Positions 9,916 to 36,369 of a DNA stretch of 64,000 bases are shown one piece after another. Source of the DNA: Marthasterias glacialis (taxonomy: Eukaryota; Echinodermata; Asteroidea; Forcipulatida; Asteriidae); NCBI GenBank assembly GCA_911728455.2, contig OU452222.1:16347201-16411200 (forward strand), in the 5' to 3' direction. Positions within the stretch are counted from its first letter, which is position 1. Every line of letters begins with the position of its first letter. The notes beneath the pieces are model-generated. The model was not told the DNA's origin. It searched no databases and worked only from the letters and a program-made list of their open reading frames with translations. Both the position numbers and the translations under genes were made by a program.

Positions 9916-10893
9916 CTGAAAAAAAAACATGCGTACAAAATTGATCAAAACAATTAAGATGTATTATAATTTTGTACGAATTGAAGGTATTCAAAACACA
10001 GGTGATTAAACTTGACTGACACTACACCATTTTAAATGGTTAATAAACTCGCAACTAATACCCAATTATTTGTCCTTTAGATTTTGAGCTTACATGTCAA
10101 GTGTTCGGAGGTCCGTTTCGTTGATTTTTAGAAGCACACCCCACACGGTGTCGCTCTGTGATTGGTCGATAGTTGCCGTAGCTCCCTTCCACAATGTATC
10201 TGATGGCCAGTCAGGATGTTCAGCAAAACGGAGTCGGAAGTTCTAAAAACAACAGCGAGGTTTTGAGTTTCAGCATAGATTCCACTTTATTGCTTACAAA
10301 TAATTATGTTTTGTACTGGACATTGTTTTGCATAGCATTAAAACGTACACTTAATTTTGACAGCAAAATCGAAGTTCTTGCTGGTGAGAAAACAATCGAA
10401 TTTGCAGCCGAGCACTCGGCAGTAGAGGGGTGGCATTGTGATCACTGCTAATTTAGCCTGGGTATTTTTGCGTTTCTGTTTTTTGTGACTGAAAGGTGAA
10501 CCCTGAGACAATTGTATTTGTATTTACACGAAGGTGATGCTTTTATAGAGTTGTCTTTACTAGGTATCTATAAGTCTGGACGGGGTGTGGGATGACCTCC
10601 ACTTACTTTTAGGACTATGGCCCATAGGATAATCCCTCTATAATTGCACATGCGGTTAACAACAACTTGCCCGAAATTGCACTTCACCACCCTTGAACTG
10701 ACTACCAGAAAGTTAGATAAGCACAGCCAAGTGCAATACGTATATATATACAATGTTGTCATGAAACCTTAAACAAATATTCATCATAACTTACGTTTAA
10801 CTTGGCCACCGTAATGAAAGTCGATGAAATGCCATTTACCAAAAGTCTCTCCCGTAGCATGTTACTACCATAAGAAAAGTATAGACTGCCCAT
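9639..10893 (-). CDS. GGCT: Gamma-glutamylcyclotransferase, paralogue 2 (whole gene)
   Basis: Exons 10795-10893, 10094-10242 and 9639-9915 join in phase to 174 aa. The same family features are present: LYFSYGSNML loop near the N-terminus, WKGATATIDQ, VWGVLLKI, and LDMGENVHKG, in which the Glu at the catalytic position is kept although the usual QEG is GEN. The tail has the KPSPHYINVIRAGAKQKGLP motif. It is nearly identical to GGCT-3 and clearly diverged from GGCT-1. Cytosolic, no targeting sequence. Likely functional: no frameshift or stop and good splice sites. Confidence 0.92.
10094..10242 (-). CDS. GGCT: GGCT-2 exon 2
   Basis: The acceptor GTTTTTAG opens AACTTCCGA (NFRLRFAEHPDWPSDTLWKG...). 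The exon ends LD-AT at GTAAGC, the same phase as GGCT-1. It lies on the strand opposite a longer but meaningless open frame. Confidence 0.9.
10795..10893 (-). CDS. GGCT: GGCT-2 exon 1
   Basis: ATG at 10893 opens MGSLYFSYGSNMLRERLL...VAKLN (33 aa), ending at GTAAGT. The exon is identical base for base to the one at 15202-15300. Confidence 0.9.
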
Positions 10894-11078
10894 TGTGCAC
10901 AGAAGAATGGTAACCCGTGTACAGTCAAACCAGGTTAAAACACAATCTGTAGGTCTGGACGACTAGGCTTCGAAATGAATACCATACACTTGTATATCAG
11001 GTAAGCTGTTCACACATTAATATAACCTTTGCTTAACTCCAGGGACCTGTGAAAAGTTTGACCCCAATATGCAATGCA

Positions 11079-11097
11079 TGACACGTCACGGCTCGCG
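11079..11097 (-). promoter_or_regulatory. Palindromic bZIP-like motif upstream of GGCT-2
   Basis: TGACACGTCACGGCTCGCG lies about 190 bp 5' of the GGCT-2 ATG. In gene orientation it contains TGACGTG, the core recognised by ATF/CREB and ATF6/XBP1-type factors. The same block is kept at 15497-15515 and, as TGACGCGTCA, at 11645-11654. Function is inferred from conservation among the duplicates only. Confidence 0.35.
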
Positions 11098-11379
11098 TTA
11101 TGAATGTAGTTCACCATCAGGCACAACAATGGGCTGACTGAAAAACACACGTTTAGTGTGATTTATTACCCAACATGACTGACGAAAAATAACAAACGTA
11201 ATTATCATTCAAATATCATTTATCCTCATCACCATTTGGGTGGCGTATTTTCCAACAAACACAAATACAATATTTCAACTCTTCTATTAAACCACAACAA
11301 AATGTTAGAGTCCACAACAAACTGACCTGGATAATCAAATCAGCATCTAGCAATAATAAATCTATTCCACTGAAGTATT

Positions 11380-11424
11380 CTCCCGTAGCATGTTACTACC
11401 ATAAGAAAAATACAGACTACCCAT
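11380..11424 (-). pseudogene. Truncated GGCT exon 1 copy
   Basis: The first 45 bases of exon 1 (ATG at 11424, MGSLYFSYGSNMLRE) and its upstream sequence are present. The sequence then breaks inside the exon into 'ATACTTCAGTGGAATAG', with no splice donor. A decayed duplicate, also seen at 16117-16161. Confidence 0.8.
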
Positions 11425-11644
11425 TGTGCACAGAAGAATGGTATCCCGTGTACAGTCAAACCAGGTTAAAACACGATCTGTAGGTCTGGACGACTAGGCT
11501 TCGAAATGAATACCATGTACACTTGTAAATCAGGAATTTTAAGCTGTTCACACACAACTATAATAACCTTTGCTAACTCCAGGGACCTGTGAAATCAAGT
11601 CTGACCCCAAATACAGGCATGGTTTTGTAATTATTAAAAATGCG

Positions 11645-11663
11645 TGACGCGTCACGGCTCGCG
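11645..11663 (-). promoter_or_regulatory. Palindromic TGACGCGTCA motif upstream of truncated exon
   Basis: TGACGCGTCACGGCTCGCG matches the upstream motif of GGCT-2 and GGCT-3 at the equivalent distance (about 220 bp) from the orphan ATG at 11424. Confidence 0.3.
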
Positions 11664-11903
11664 TCATAAATGCAGCTCATCCTCGGGCACAACAATGGGC
11701 TGAAAACACAAAAATTGTGTTTAGCTTGGTTTATTACACAACATGACTGATGAAAAATAACAAACGTAATTATCATTCAAATATCATTTATCCTCATCAC
11801 CATTTTGGTGGCGTATTTTCCCGTAAACAAAAATATATTATTTCAACTCCTCTATTAAGCCACAACAAAATGTTAGAGTCCACAACAAACTGACCTGCGG
11901 TGT

Positions 11904-12022
11904 GGATTTCACAAAGCGCTAGGACTAGTCTTATCTCGAGTTAAGACGAATGACTAGTCCTAACTTATAGGAATAGTCCTAAGTTAAGACTAGTCCTAAG
12001 TTAGGACTAGTTTTGTGAAATG
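11904..12022. mobile_element. MITE with GGATTTCACAAA termini
   Basis: Inverted ends GGATTTCACAAAGCGCTAGG and TTTTGTGAAATGC enclose several inverted CCTAACTTATAGGA / TCCTAAGTTAGGA blocks. The best matching copy is at 36651-36753. Confidence 0.85.
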
Positions 12023-12440
12023 CACCCCTGGATAATCAAATCAGCTTCGAGCAATAATCAATCTACTCCACTGATGTGTTGCAAGGGTCAAATTTCCTAA
12101 TTTTGAAATTCAATAATAATTTTTGGAAAAAAAAAAATTAATAACAAAATGACCCGGATAATCAAATCAGCGTCGAGCAAAAATCAATCTACTCCGCCAG
12201 TGTTGCAAAGGTCAAATTTCTTATTTTGAACATTCAATAATAAATTTGAAAATAAAAATAATAACAAAATAAAGGAAAATAAATTGTTAGTGTGACTTTG
12301 CTGGGGGACAAAGTGCCCCACAACACCGTTAACTAAAGGTAAAAAATAATTAATAATAATAGTAAAGAGTTATTTTTCTGAGTTGGTTTGTCATTGAACA
12401 CTAAACGATAGAAATTGACTTTTGCATGATTCCTGTATCG

Positions 12441-12717
12441 TTAATTTTTCACATTTTCCATGATCTTGTCAAATGTTGGCAGCGGTCCTGCATACCCGTT
12501 GTCTTCTATAGTAGCTAGATATTGCTGGTAGTCGGCGGGTAGACCCTTCTGTTTGGCCCCAGCGCGTATCATGGTCACATAATGAGGGGATGGTTTCTTG
12601 TCGAAGATCGGGTTCACCATCTGATAAGTAAAGCAGTTGAAATCTTCCTGAGACGTCTCAGATGAAACTGTGACAGGACTCAGGCGCCGGTAAAAGCCCT
12701 TGTGCGCGTTCTCTTGC
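12441..12717 (-). CDS. GGCT: GGCT-3 exon 3 and stop
   Basis: The acceptor TTTTTTCAG opens QENAHKGFYRRLSPVTVSSE. The rest is almost identical to GGCT-2 exon 3, differing at HYVTMIRAGA versus HYINVIRAGA. TAA stop. Confidence 0.9.
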
Positions 12718-15300
12718 CTGAAAAAAGAACGAGTGCAAAATTGATTAACACCAATAAGAGGCATTGTACGAATTGAAGGTATTCAAAACACATGCGATAA
12801 AACTTGACTGACACTAATGTCAGTCAAGTTTTATTAACTATTCCTAAATACCCCAGACAGTTTAGACAATCCTATTGGCTATGAAGTGGTCACATGACCA
12901 TTTCTAAGTGACTTTAAACGGCTGGATAAAGACACAGCTGGTGCCGTTTAAAACCAGTTGGAGTGTGAATGGCCCCTGAACATGAATAACAAAACTTGAG
13001 ATTTTGAAACCCTTTAACTTATTATTTTGCATAACTTTATTTTTTTTCATAAAAAATCATAAATAAACATTTCTTAAAAATGGTTACTTTCACAAACATA
13101 CAAAAATGTTTGTGGTAAAATTATAATATTTCAAAGAGAAAATGTTACTAAGAAAATGAAATGGAGTTTTAATAAAAACACTTCAAAAGCATTTTTTTGA
13201 ACGAGGCTGAAGAATTGTAAAAAGTGTTAAGAAAATATCGTCTGCTCACATTTGCTGGTTTGTGCACGATAAAAGTTTTAGGAAGATTTTAGACACTTAT
13301 TTTTTGGATTTCAGTTAAAATGTTTGACAGCTTGCAATGTAATTTTGACCTTCAATTTGATATTGACGATATAACTGATGAGGAAGTTAGTGTTGAAGAG
13401 GCAGTCGTTCATCTCAGTCTGCCATGATGAAGTTTCGTACACTGAAAGTTTGAAAGAAAAAACAGCAACACTGCTCTGCGTAACGTTAACACTACAGAGG
13501 GCCCACACTCTACACGGAATAAGCTTCCAGCGGTAAAACAATTCCAAACTGTTGTAAATAATCGCACTCACCAATCAGATCAACATTACCATTTCTTTAA
13601 ATGTTTCTCCATTCTTCAGCAGTTGTCAGATTTAATAAAGTTGCTCTTATTTTAATGTGAAAACAATTTATTTCCAAAGATTCTGGTCACTCGTTCTTAA
13701 ACGGCCGTTTAAAACCTTGCAGGGTCGTGGCTCGGCCCTTTATCGCACGGCCACGACCCTGCCGGTTTTAAACGGCCGTTTAAGAACTCGTCGCCACTCA
13801 TTTATTCCCTTAGCAATACCCAGTTATTAATTTGTCCTTTAGATTTTGAGCTTACATGTCAAGTATTCGGAGGTCCGTTTTGACTTTTAGAAGCACACCC
13901 CACACGGTGTCGCCCTGCGATTGGTCGATAGTTGCCATAGCTCCCTTCCACAATGTATCTGATGGCCAGTCAGGATGTTCAGCAAAACGGAGTCGGAAGT
14001 TCTAAAAACAACAGCGAGGTTGTGAGTTTCAGTATAGATTCGACTTTATTGCTTAAAAATTATGTTTCTACTGGACATATTTTTGTGCACTTAATTTTGA
14101 CAGCAAAATCGAAGTTCTTGCTGGTGAGAAAACAATCAAATTTGCAGCCGAACACTCGGCAGTAGAGGGGTGGCATTGTGATCACTGCTAATTTAGCTAG
14201 GGTATTTTTGCGTTTCTGTTTTTGTTACTGAAAGGTGAACCCTGAGACAATTGTGTTGTATTTACACGAAGGTGATGCTTTTATAGAGTTGACTTTACTA
14301 GGTATCTATAAGTCTGGACGGGGTGTGGGATGACCTCCACTTACTTTTAGGACTATGGCCCATAGGATAATCCCTCTATAATTGCACATGCGGTTGGGTG
14401 ACAATTTACCTGAAATTGCACTTCACCACCCTTGAACTGACTTCCAGAAAGTTAGATAAGCACAGCCAAGTGCAAACCGTACATATATATATATACAATG
14501 TTGTCATGAAACCTTAAACAAATATTCATCATAACTTACGTTTAACTTGGCCACGGTAATGAAAGTCGATGAAATGCCATTTACCAAAAGTCTCTCCCGT
14601 AGCATGTTACTACCATAAGCAAAATAAAGACTACCTATTGTGCACAGAAGAATGGTAACCCGTGTACAGTCAAACAAGGCTAAAACACGATCTGTAGGTC
14701 TGGACGACTAGGCTTCGAAATGAATGGGTCATTCCACTAAGTTGGGACAAAGTTTGTGACATTTGTATGACGTCTGCATGATTTTAGTCCTGCCCCATTT
14801 CTCCTGTATTTAATTACTGACTATCACAATAAATGTTTTGCCTGGTACATTTTGTACCTTGTAATTAGTACAAAAAGTGAATTTGCATAATTATGTATTT
14901 GAGTGTTGAAAAATTTGAAAAATAAAATTCTGGATGTAACACGGACACCGTGTCCGTGTTACATCCAGAATTGTATTTTTCATAATAATTTCCATTCAAA
15001 TACATTAAAACAATTTTATACTTCAACAAACATTTTCGCATACAAAGGAGAATGTTACATGAAATAATTGAGTCAAATAAATGATTTCTTTTCATAATAT
15101 GGACAAATGTTGCACAAAAATCACACTGTGTCCCAACTTGGTGGAATGACCCATATACAATGTTGTCATCAAAACTTAAACAAATATTCATCATAACTTA
15201 CGTTTAACTTGGCCACCGTAATGAAAGTCGATGAAATGCCATTTACCAAAAGTCTCTCCCGTAGCATGTTACTACCATAAGAAAAGTATAGACTGCCCAT
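12441..15300 (-). CDS. GGCT: Gamma-glutamylcyclotransferase, paralogue 3 (whole gene)
   Basis: The best model joins exons 15202-15300, 13856-14001 and 12441-12717 in phase to 173 aa. The catalytic-position Glu is in LDMQENAHKG, YGSN is intact, and exon 2 is one codon shorter than in GGCT-2 (KVKT instead of KINET). A second first exon at 14540-14638 lies nearer but has ATA instead of ATG, so productive expression probably needs the distal exon and skipping of the proximal one. Whether transcripts do this cannot be seen. If not, this is a recent pseudogene. Confidence 0.8.
13693..13787. mobile_element. 95-bp hairpin MITE in GGCT-3 intron 2
   Basis: The ends GTTCTTAAACGGCCGTTTAA and TTAAACGGCCGTTTAAGAAC surround a second stem, GCAGGGTCGTGGC / GCCACGACCCTGC. 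Absent from GGCT-2, so it inserted after the duplication. Confidence 0.8.
13856..14001 (-). CDS. GGCT: GGCT-3 exon 2
   Basis: AACTTCCGA opens NFRLRFAEHPDWPSDTLWKG, then AMATIDQSQGDTVWGVLLKV. It ends LD-AT at GTAAGC. A 3-bp net deletion relative to GGCT-2 keeps the frame. Confidence 0.88.
14540..14638 (-). pseudogene. GGCT-3 proximal exon 1 with ATA for ATG
   Basis: This is a full 99-bp exon 1 with an intact GTAAGT donor and an otherwise normal coding sequence (GSLYFAYGSNMLRERLL). The initiator is ATA, and no in-frame ATG lies between it and the MITE upstream. It could serve only with non-AUG initiation or from the internal Met of SNML, which would lose the YGSN loop. Confidence 0.82.
14725..15153. 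mobile_element. 429-bp foldback MITE between the two exon 1 copies
   Basis: Termini are TGGGTCATTCCACTAAGTTG and CAACTTGGTGGAATGACCCA. The centre (14927-14972) is an almost perfect 46-bp hairpin containing GTAACACGGACAC / GTGTCCGTGTTAC. The left flank is GGCT promoter sequence and the right flank is GGCT intron 1, so it marks the junction of the exon 1 duplication. Confidence 0.85.
15202..15300 (-). CDS. GGCT: GGCT-3 distal exon 1 (intact)
   Basis: ATG at 15300, identical over all 99 bases to GGCT-2 exon 1, with the GTAAGT donor. The upstream promoter block is also kept. The identity points to a recent copying or gene conversion event. Confidence 0.78.
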
Positions 15301-15496
15301 TGTGCACAGAAGAATGGTAACCCGTGTACAGTCAAACAAGGCTAAAACACGATCTGTAGGTCTGGACGACTAGGCTTCGAAATGAATACACTTGTATATA
15401 TATCAGGAATGTTAAGCTGTTCACACATTAAACACATTAATGTATTGCTAACTCCAGGGACCTGTGAAATCAAGTTTGACCCCAATATGGAATGCG

Positions 15497-15515
15497 TGAC
15501 ACGTCACGGCTCGCG
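15497..15515 (-). promoter_or_regulatory. Palindromic bZIP-like motif upstream of GGCT-3
   Basis: TGACACGTCACGGCTCGCG is identical to the GGCT-2 upstream block and lies about 200 bp from the intact ATG at 15300. Confidence 0.35.
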
Positions 15516-15723
15516 TTATGAATGTAGTTCACCATCAGGCACAGCAATGGGCTGACTGAAAAACTCATTCATGGTTTTGTTGGTTGTGTTTAGTGTGGTT
15601 TATTACCCAACGTGACTGACGAAAAATAACAAACGTAATTATCATTCAAATATCATTTATCCTCATCACCATTTGGGTGGCGTAATTTCCCACAAACACA
15701 AATACAATATTTCAACTCTTCCA

Positions 15724-16083
15724 CTAAAGCCCCAGCTCAACATTGGTAAAAAGAAAAATATAAATGTTCACAGATTTACATATACCTTACATGGTATAAA
15801 GATATTGATGGTAAAACAACTTTCCCTGAAATATTTCTGCCTAAATTGTTATTGTTTTTACATAAGAAATAAAATAAGATCCACAATAAGTTTTTGTCTC
15901 AGTGAGACGAAAACTCTGCCTATAGGAATGCGTACAAAAATGGAATGCATTTTTACCGTTTTCTCGCAAACGAAACAACGAAATGAGCTGATATTTTCAC
16001 AAGTTGGTTTTATTACAAATATATTTATTTGTGCAAAGAATGGAAGCATTTACAGTCAGTTTACCAATGTTGAGCTGTGGCAT
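15724..16083. mobile_element. MITE with AAAGCCCCAGCTCAACATTGG ends (copy 1)
   Basis: The inverted terminus GCTCAACATTGGTAA matches TTACCAATGTTGAGC at the right. Internally it shares 'agtgagacgaaaactctg' and 'tttcacaagttgg' blocks with copies at 18703 and 50323. Confidence 0.8.
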
Positions 16084-16116
16084 CGAGCAATAACAAATCT
16101 ATTCCACTGAAGTATT

Positions 16117-16161
16117 CTCCCGTAGCATGTTACTACCATAAGAAAAATACAGACTACCCAT
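16117..16161 (-). pseudogene. Second truncated GGCT exon 1 copy
   Basis: It has the same 45-bp fragment and the same breakpoint as 11380-11424, followed by the same upstream sequence to about 16520. The two truncated copies therefore descend from one event and were duplicated afterwards. Confidence 0.8.
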
Positions 16162-16553
16162 TGTGCACAGAAGAATGGTATCCCGTGTACAGTCAAACCA
16201 GGTTAAAACACGATCTGTAGGTCTGGACGACTAGGCTTCGAAATGAATACCATGTACACTTGTAAATCAGGAATTTTAAGCTGTTCACACACAACTATAA
16301 TAACCTTTGCTAACTCCAGGGACCTGTGAAATCAAGTCTGACCCCAAATACAGGCATGGTTTTGTAATTATTAGAAATGCGTGCCAAGTCAAGGCTCGCA
16401 TCATAACTGCAGCTCACCCTCGGGCACAACAATGGGCTGAAAAACTCCAAAATTGCTTTGTTTGGTTAGCTTTGCTTTGTTTAGTTCTAAGTTTTAGGAC
16501 TAGTTTTGTGAAATGCACCCCAACCACAACAGTGTTATAGTCACAACAAACTG

Positions 16554-17230
16554 ATAATCAAATCAGCGTCGAGCAATAATCAATCTGCTCCACTGAAGTA
16601 TTGCAAAGGTCCAATTTCTTAACTTTAAAAAGTTCAATAATAATTTTGAAAATAAAAATCTTAACAAAATAAAAGAAAATACAATTGTTAGTGTACTTTG
16701 CCCGGCCCGAGTGACCTATCGCCCGGCAAACGGGTTTTATACGTACGTTTTTGGAAAAGGACATTTCTATTCCCGTGCTGAAGTTTTCAATAAATAACCA
16801 AACATTACAAATGTTGTCACATTGTGTTGCCATATTTTCTCAGAACATATAAAAGTGTAATTGTATTTATTTTGATTTGGTAAATCAAAATAGGAACAGA
16901 TTATTGGTAACAATGTTAATTGTAACATTTCAGATGGACGCAATACTGGCATCAACCAAGTTTTCAAAGTGAGCTTTAGTTTAAAGGGTGTGTAAAAACA
17001 TTAGTAAGATTGAAACATGAATATTCACAGATTTACAAAAAAAAGTTACATTTTATTTATAAGGATGATCATGGTGGACAATTTCTCTTAAGAAATGTTT
17101 TGCTTAAAATGGTATAGTTTTTGAGAAATGAGTAAGTCAAATTAGTTTTGATCTCGCGAGTTCAAAAACGCGATGTTTGAAAACAGTGACAACGTTGTAA
17201 TGGATCTTTTCACTATTAACAGTGAAACAT
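16554..17230. repeat. Segmental duplication unit C, gene-less remnant
   Basis: It aligns with 8456-9240 (shared 'cgcccggcaaac', 'acatttctattcccg', 'gatttggt(c/a)aatcaaaatagg') but carries no GGCT exon. It marks the distal end of the array. Confidence 0.75.
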
Positions 17231-17348
17231 TAAAATGAGGGTTTTCAATAAATTTCTCATGACTTCAATGACCGATTGTGCTTAAGCCTTCACATATGTA
17301 ATAAATGCTAATTTTTGCATAGGAGATAAAGAATATTATGTTTTTTTT

Positions 17349-17530
17349 TACCCATACACCGATGTGTGTTAAGCACTGTATACTCAGTACTGTCCCGAGT
17401 CATGACTCAAAAAATATGGCAAAGGTCGTGGGTTTGAATCCCACCCGAGGAATATGCCTGTGAATTTTTCTCCACAGGACTTGGGAAAGTACTGAGTGTA
17501 CAGTGTTGAACACACATCAGTGTATGGGTA
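17349..17530. mobile_element. Inverted-repeat element enclosing a tRNA-like B box
   Basis: Ends of about 43 bp (TACCCATACACCGATGTGTG... and ...CACATCAGTGTATGGGTA) are inverted repeats. Between them is GGTCGTGGGTTTGAATCCCA, a canonical tRNA T-arm/B box, then ACCCGAGGAATATGCC. A related single-sided copy lies at 42486-42595. Confidence 0.7.
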
Positions 17531-17928
17531 AAACACATTAACATCTCCACAGATTTGTTATTTCATATACATGTTGGGTCACATAAAGAGTAGATAGTGG
17601 TCTTTGAAAATTACAAATGTACCAGTGTACCTTAGTTTACTTGTTTATTTATTTATGTATTTATTCAACACTTTTATCAAAGTAGGCCCATGTTTCTCTT
17701 CCACTCAAGCCAATGTTGCCCAAACCGAGATTGGATGGGAACAATTGTTGTCCATCCATAGGTGTATGGGGACTCTTTGGCCAAAGGGGGCAGAGGGGTT
17801 GGTTTGCCTGAAATTTTACACAGATAAAAACACAAGTACCGATTTCTAATAAAAAAAGCCTAACAAATTTTTCCCCTTCTTGCTTTGCCCGAATTTCCCC
17901 AACTGTTTTGCCCCAATTCAGGGTGGGA

Positions 17929-17952
17929 GGGTGGGGGGGGGGGGGGGGGGGG
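17929..17952. repeat. Poly-G tract
   Basis: A run of about 23 bases, nearly all G, at a position where G-runs also decorate other repeats in the window. Confidence 0.7.
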
Positions 17953-18307
17953 CAGGTGCCCTCCACCTGTTTCGTATGCCTGATCGAGTCCATCACATGA
18001 GAGAAAAATTAGCAAATTTCTGTGTGAGGGAAAGTGACACAGCTTCTGAAATCAGGCAAGGTTTGTTGGAAGAGCCAGGAATAAAACAAAATCAATAGGT
18101 TTCGTTTACTTCTTCTTTCATTTCACTTTAAGAGCTTTATTGTATGAAACACAACAACCACATTGTTATTATCATTATTTTCTATGTTACATATTGAATT
18201 ATTTTCCTTCAAATCTGTCTAATTATGCGCTTTACAGGGACGTAAGCACAGAACTCCATGGTAAGCAGACTCACGAAATTCGACACTACACTGTAAACAA
18301 CTTCTCA

Positions 18308-18474
18308 TAGACCTTTATGCACATGGCGTCATTGGAGTAGGGCGCCCTCGCGTAAAAGAAGGTTACTCATTGGCCAATCCTAGTCGCCGCGTGTACTACT
18401 CTGTGCGTTTCCATTGTTTCATCAACGGTCTGCCTCTAAGATGGTGGCTGGATGACATCAACGCATCAGGTCTA
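18308..18474. mobile_element. 167-bp MITE with TAGACC ends
   Basis: The ends TAGACCTTTATGCACATGGC and ...GACATCAACGCATCAGGTCTA are imperfect inverted repeats. The internal sequence is unlike the 2373 family. Confidence 0.6.
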
Positions 18475-18702
18475 TTGCTGTATGAGGTTGGTGAATTTCA
18501 CTTTTCTTGATCTATACAATTTTAAATTATCAGGAATTTCAGTTGGATTTTGTTTGTTTGCCCCATGGTTAGTTGGTAAACTCTTCCTGAGAAAATGGCA
18601 CTTTCATGAACCCCGAAAAAAATTGATACTGCGCCCCGGCCTCTGCTATGACATCATACCAGTTTTTTTTTTAAATGTACTATTTTTTGTCTCAGCATTT
18701 AA

Positions 18703-19050
18703 GCCCCATCTCAACATTGGTAAAGTGTCTTTAAATGTTTCCATTCTTTGCACAAATCAAGATACTTGTAATAAAACCAAGTTGTAAAAATGTCAGCTCA
18801 TTTTGGTTGTTTCATTTGCAAGAAAAAGGTACAAATACATTTAGCATTTTTTTTACGCATTCCTATTGACAGAGTTTCCGTCTCACTGAGACGAATACTA
18901 ATTTTGGATCTTATTTCAGTTATTATTCAAAATCGATAACACTTCAGGAAGAAATATTTCAAGGAAAGTTTTCTACCATCATTATCTTTATAGTTTTATG
19001 TAAATCTGTGAACATTTTTTTTTTCATCTTACCAATGTTAAGCTGGGGCT
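18703..19050. mobile_element. MITE with GCCCCAGCT-ACATTGG ends (copy 2)
   Basis: TTAA flanks both ends (18699-18702 and 19051-19054), suggesting a TTAA target. Terminal inverted repeats are GCCCCATCTCAACATTGGTA and its complement with one or two changes. Confidence 0.8.
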
Positions 19051-19194
19051 TTAAAGGCCAAAGTTGACAAAGCTGGTAAGGCAGTTGCAAAAGGATTCAA
19101 ATACAAAAAAGGGTTGTGAATTGCCTCTTTAAACTTTAGTATAAAACGTTATAAACTGTTAAACTTTTCCCCTTACAACCTGCTTGGTTTCACA

Positions 19195-36303
<17,109 letters not shown>

Positions 36304-36369
36304 TTCACCTAACTGATGATACTGCTGCATATTTGGGAAAATATTTGATATTTTAAAAAGGCTCAGCAT

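Larger units (their letters stand above)
8456..11340. repeat. Segmental duplication unit A (with GGCT-2)
   Basis: It starts 'gataatcaaatcagcgtcga', as do unit B (about 12027) and unit C (about 16554). Units A and B both hold a three-exon GGCT gene. 8735-9240 of unit A aligns with 16690-17230 of unit C but is deleted in unit B. 8457-8580 and 8581-8700 are themselves a direct repeat, also present in unit B. Confidence 0.8.
12027..15715. repeat. Segmental duplication unit B (with GGCT-3)
   Basis: It corresponds to unit A from the 'gataatcaaatcagc' start through the GGCT promoter block ('gcgtgacacgtcacggctcg' and 'caccatttgggtggcgta'). It carries a deletion relative to A near 12290 and a second round of duplication of the exon 1 region (14520-14725 and 15154-15390). 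Confidence 0.8.

Noticed and set aside
10194-10451. 85-codon + strand frame over GGCT-2 exon 2
   Set aside because: It is the antisense of the real exon and runs into an intron.
17880-18098. 72-codon frame ending GLLEEPGIKQNQ
   Set aside because: The second half looks protein-like, but the first half is a poly-G tract and no convincing splice partner was found.
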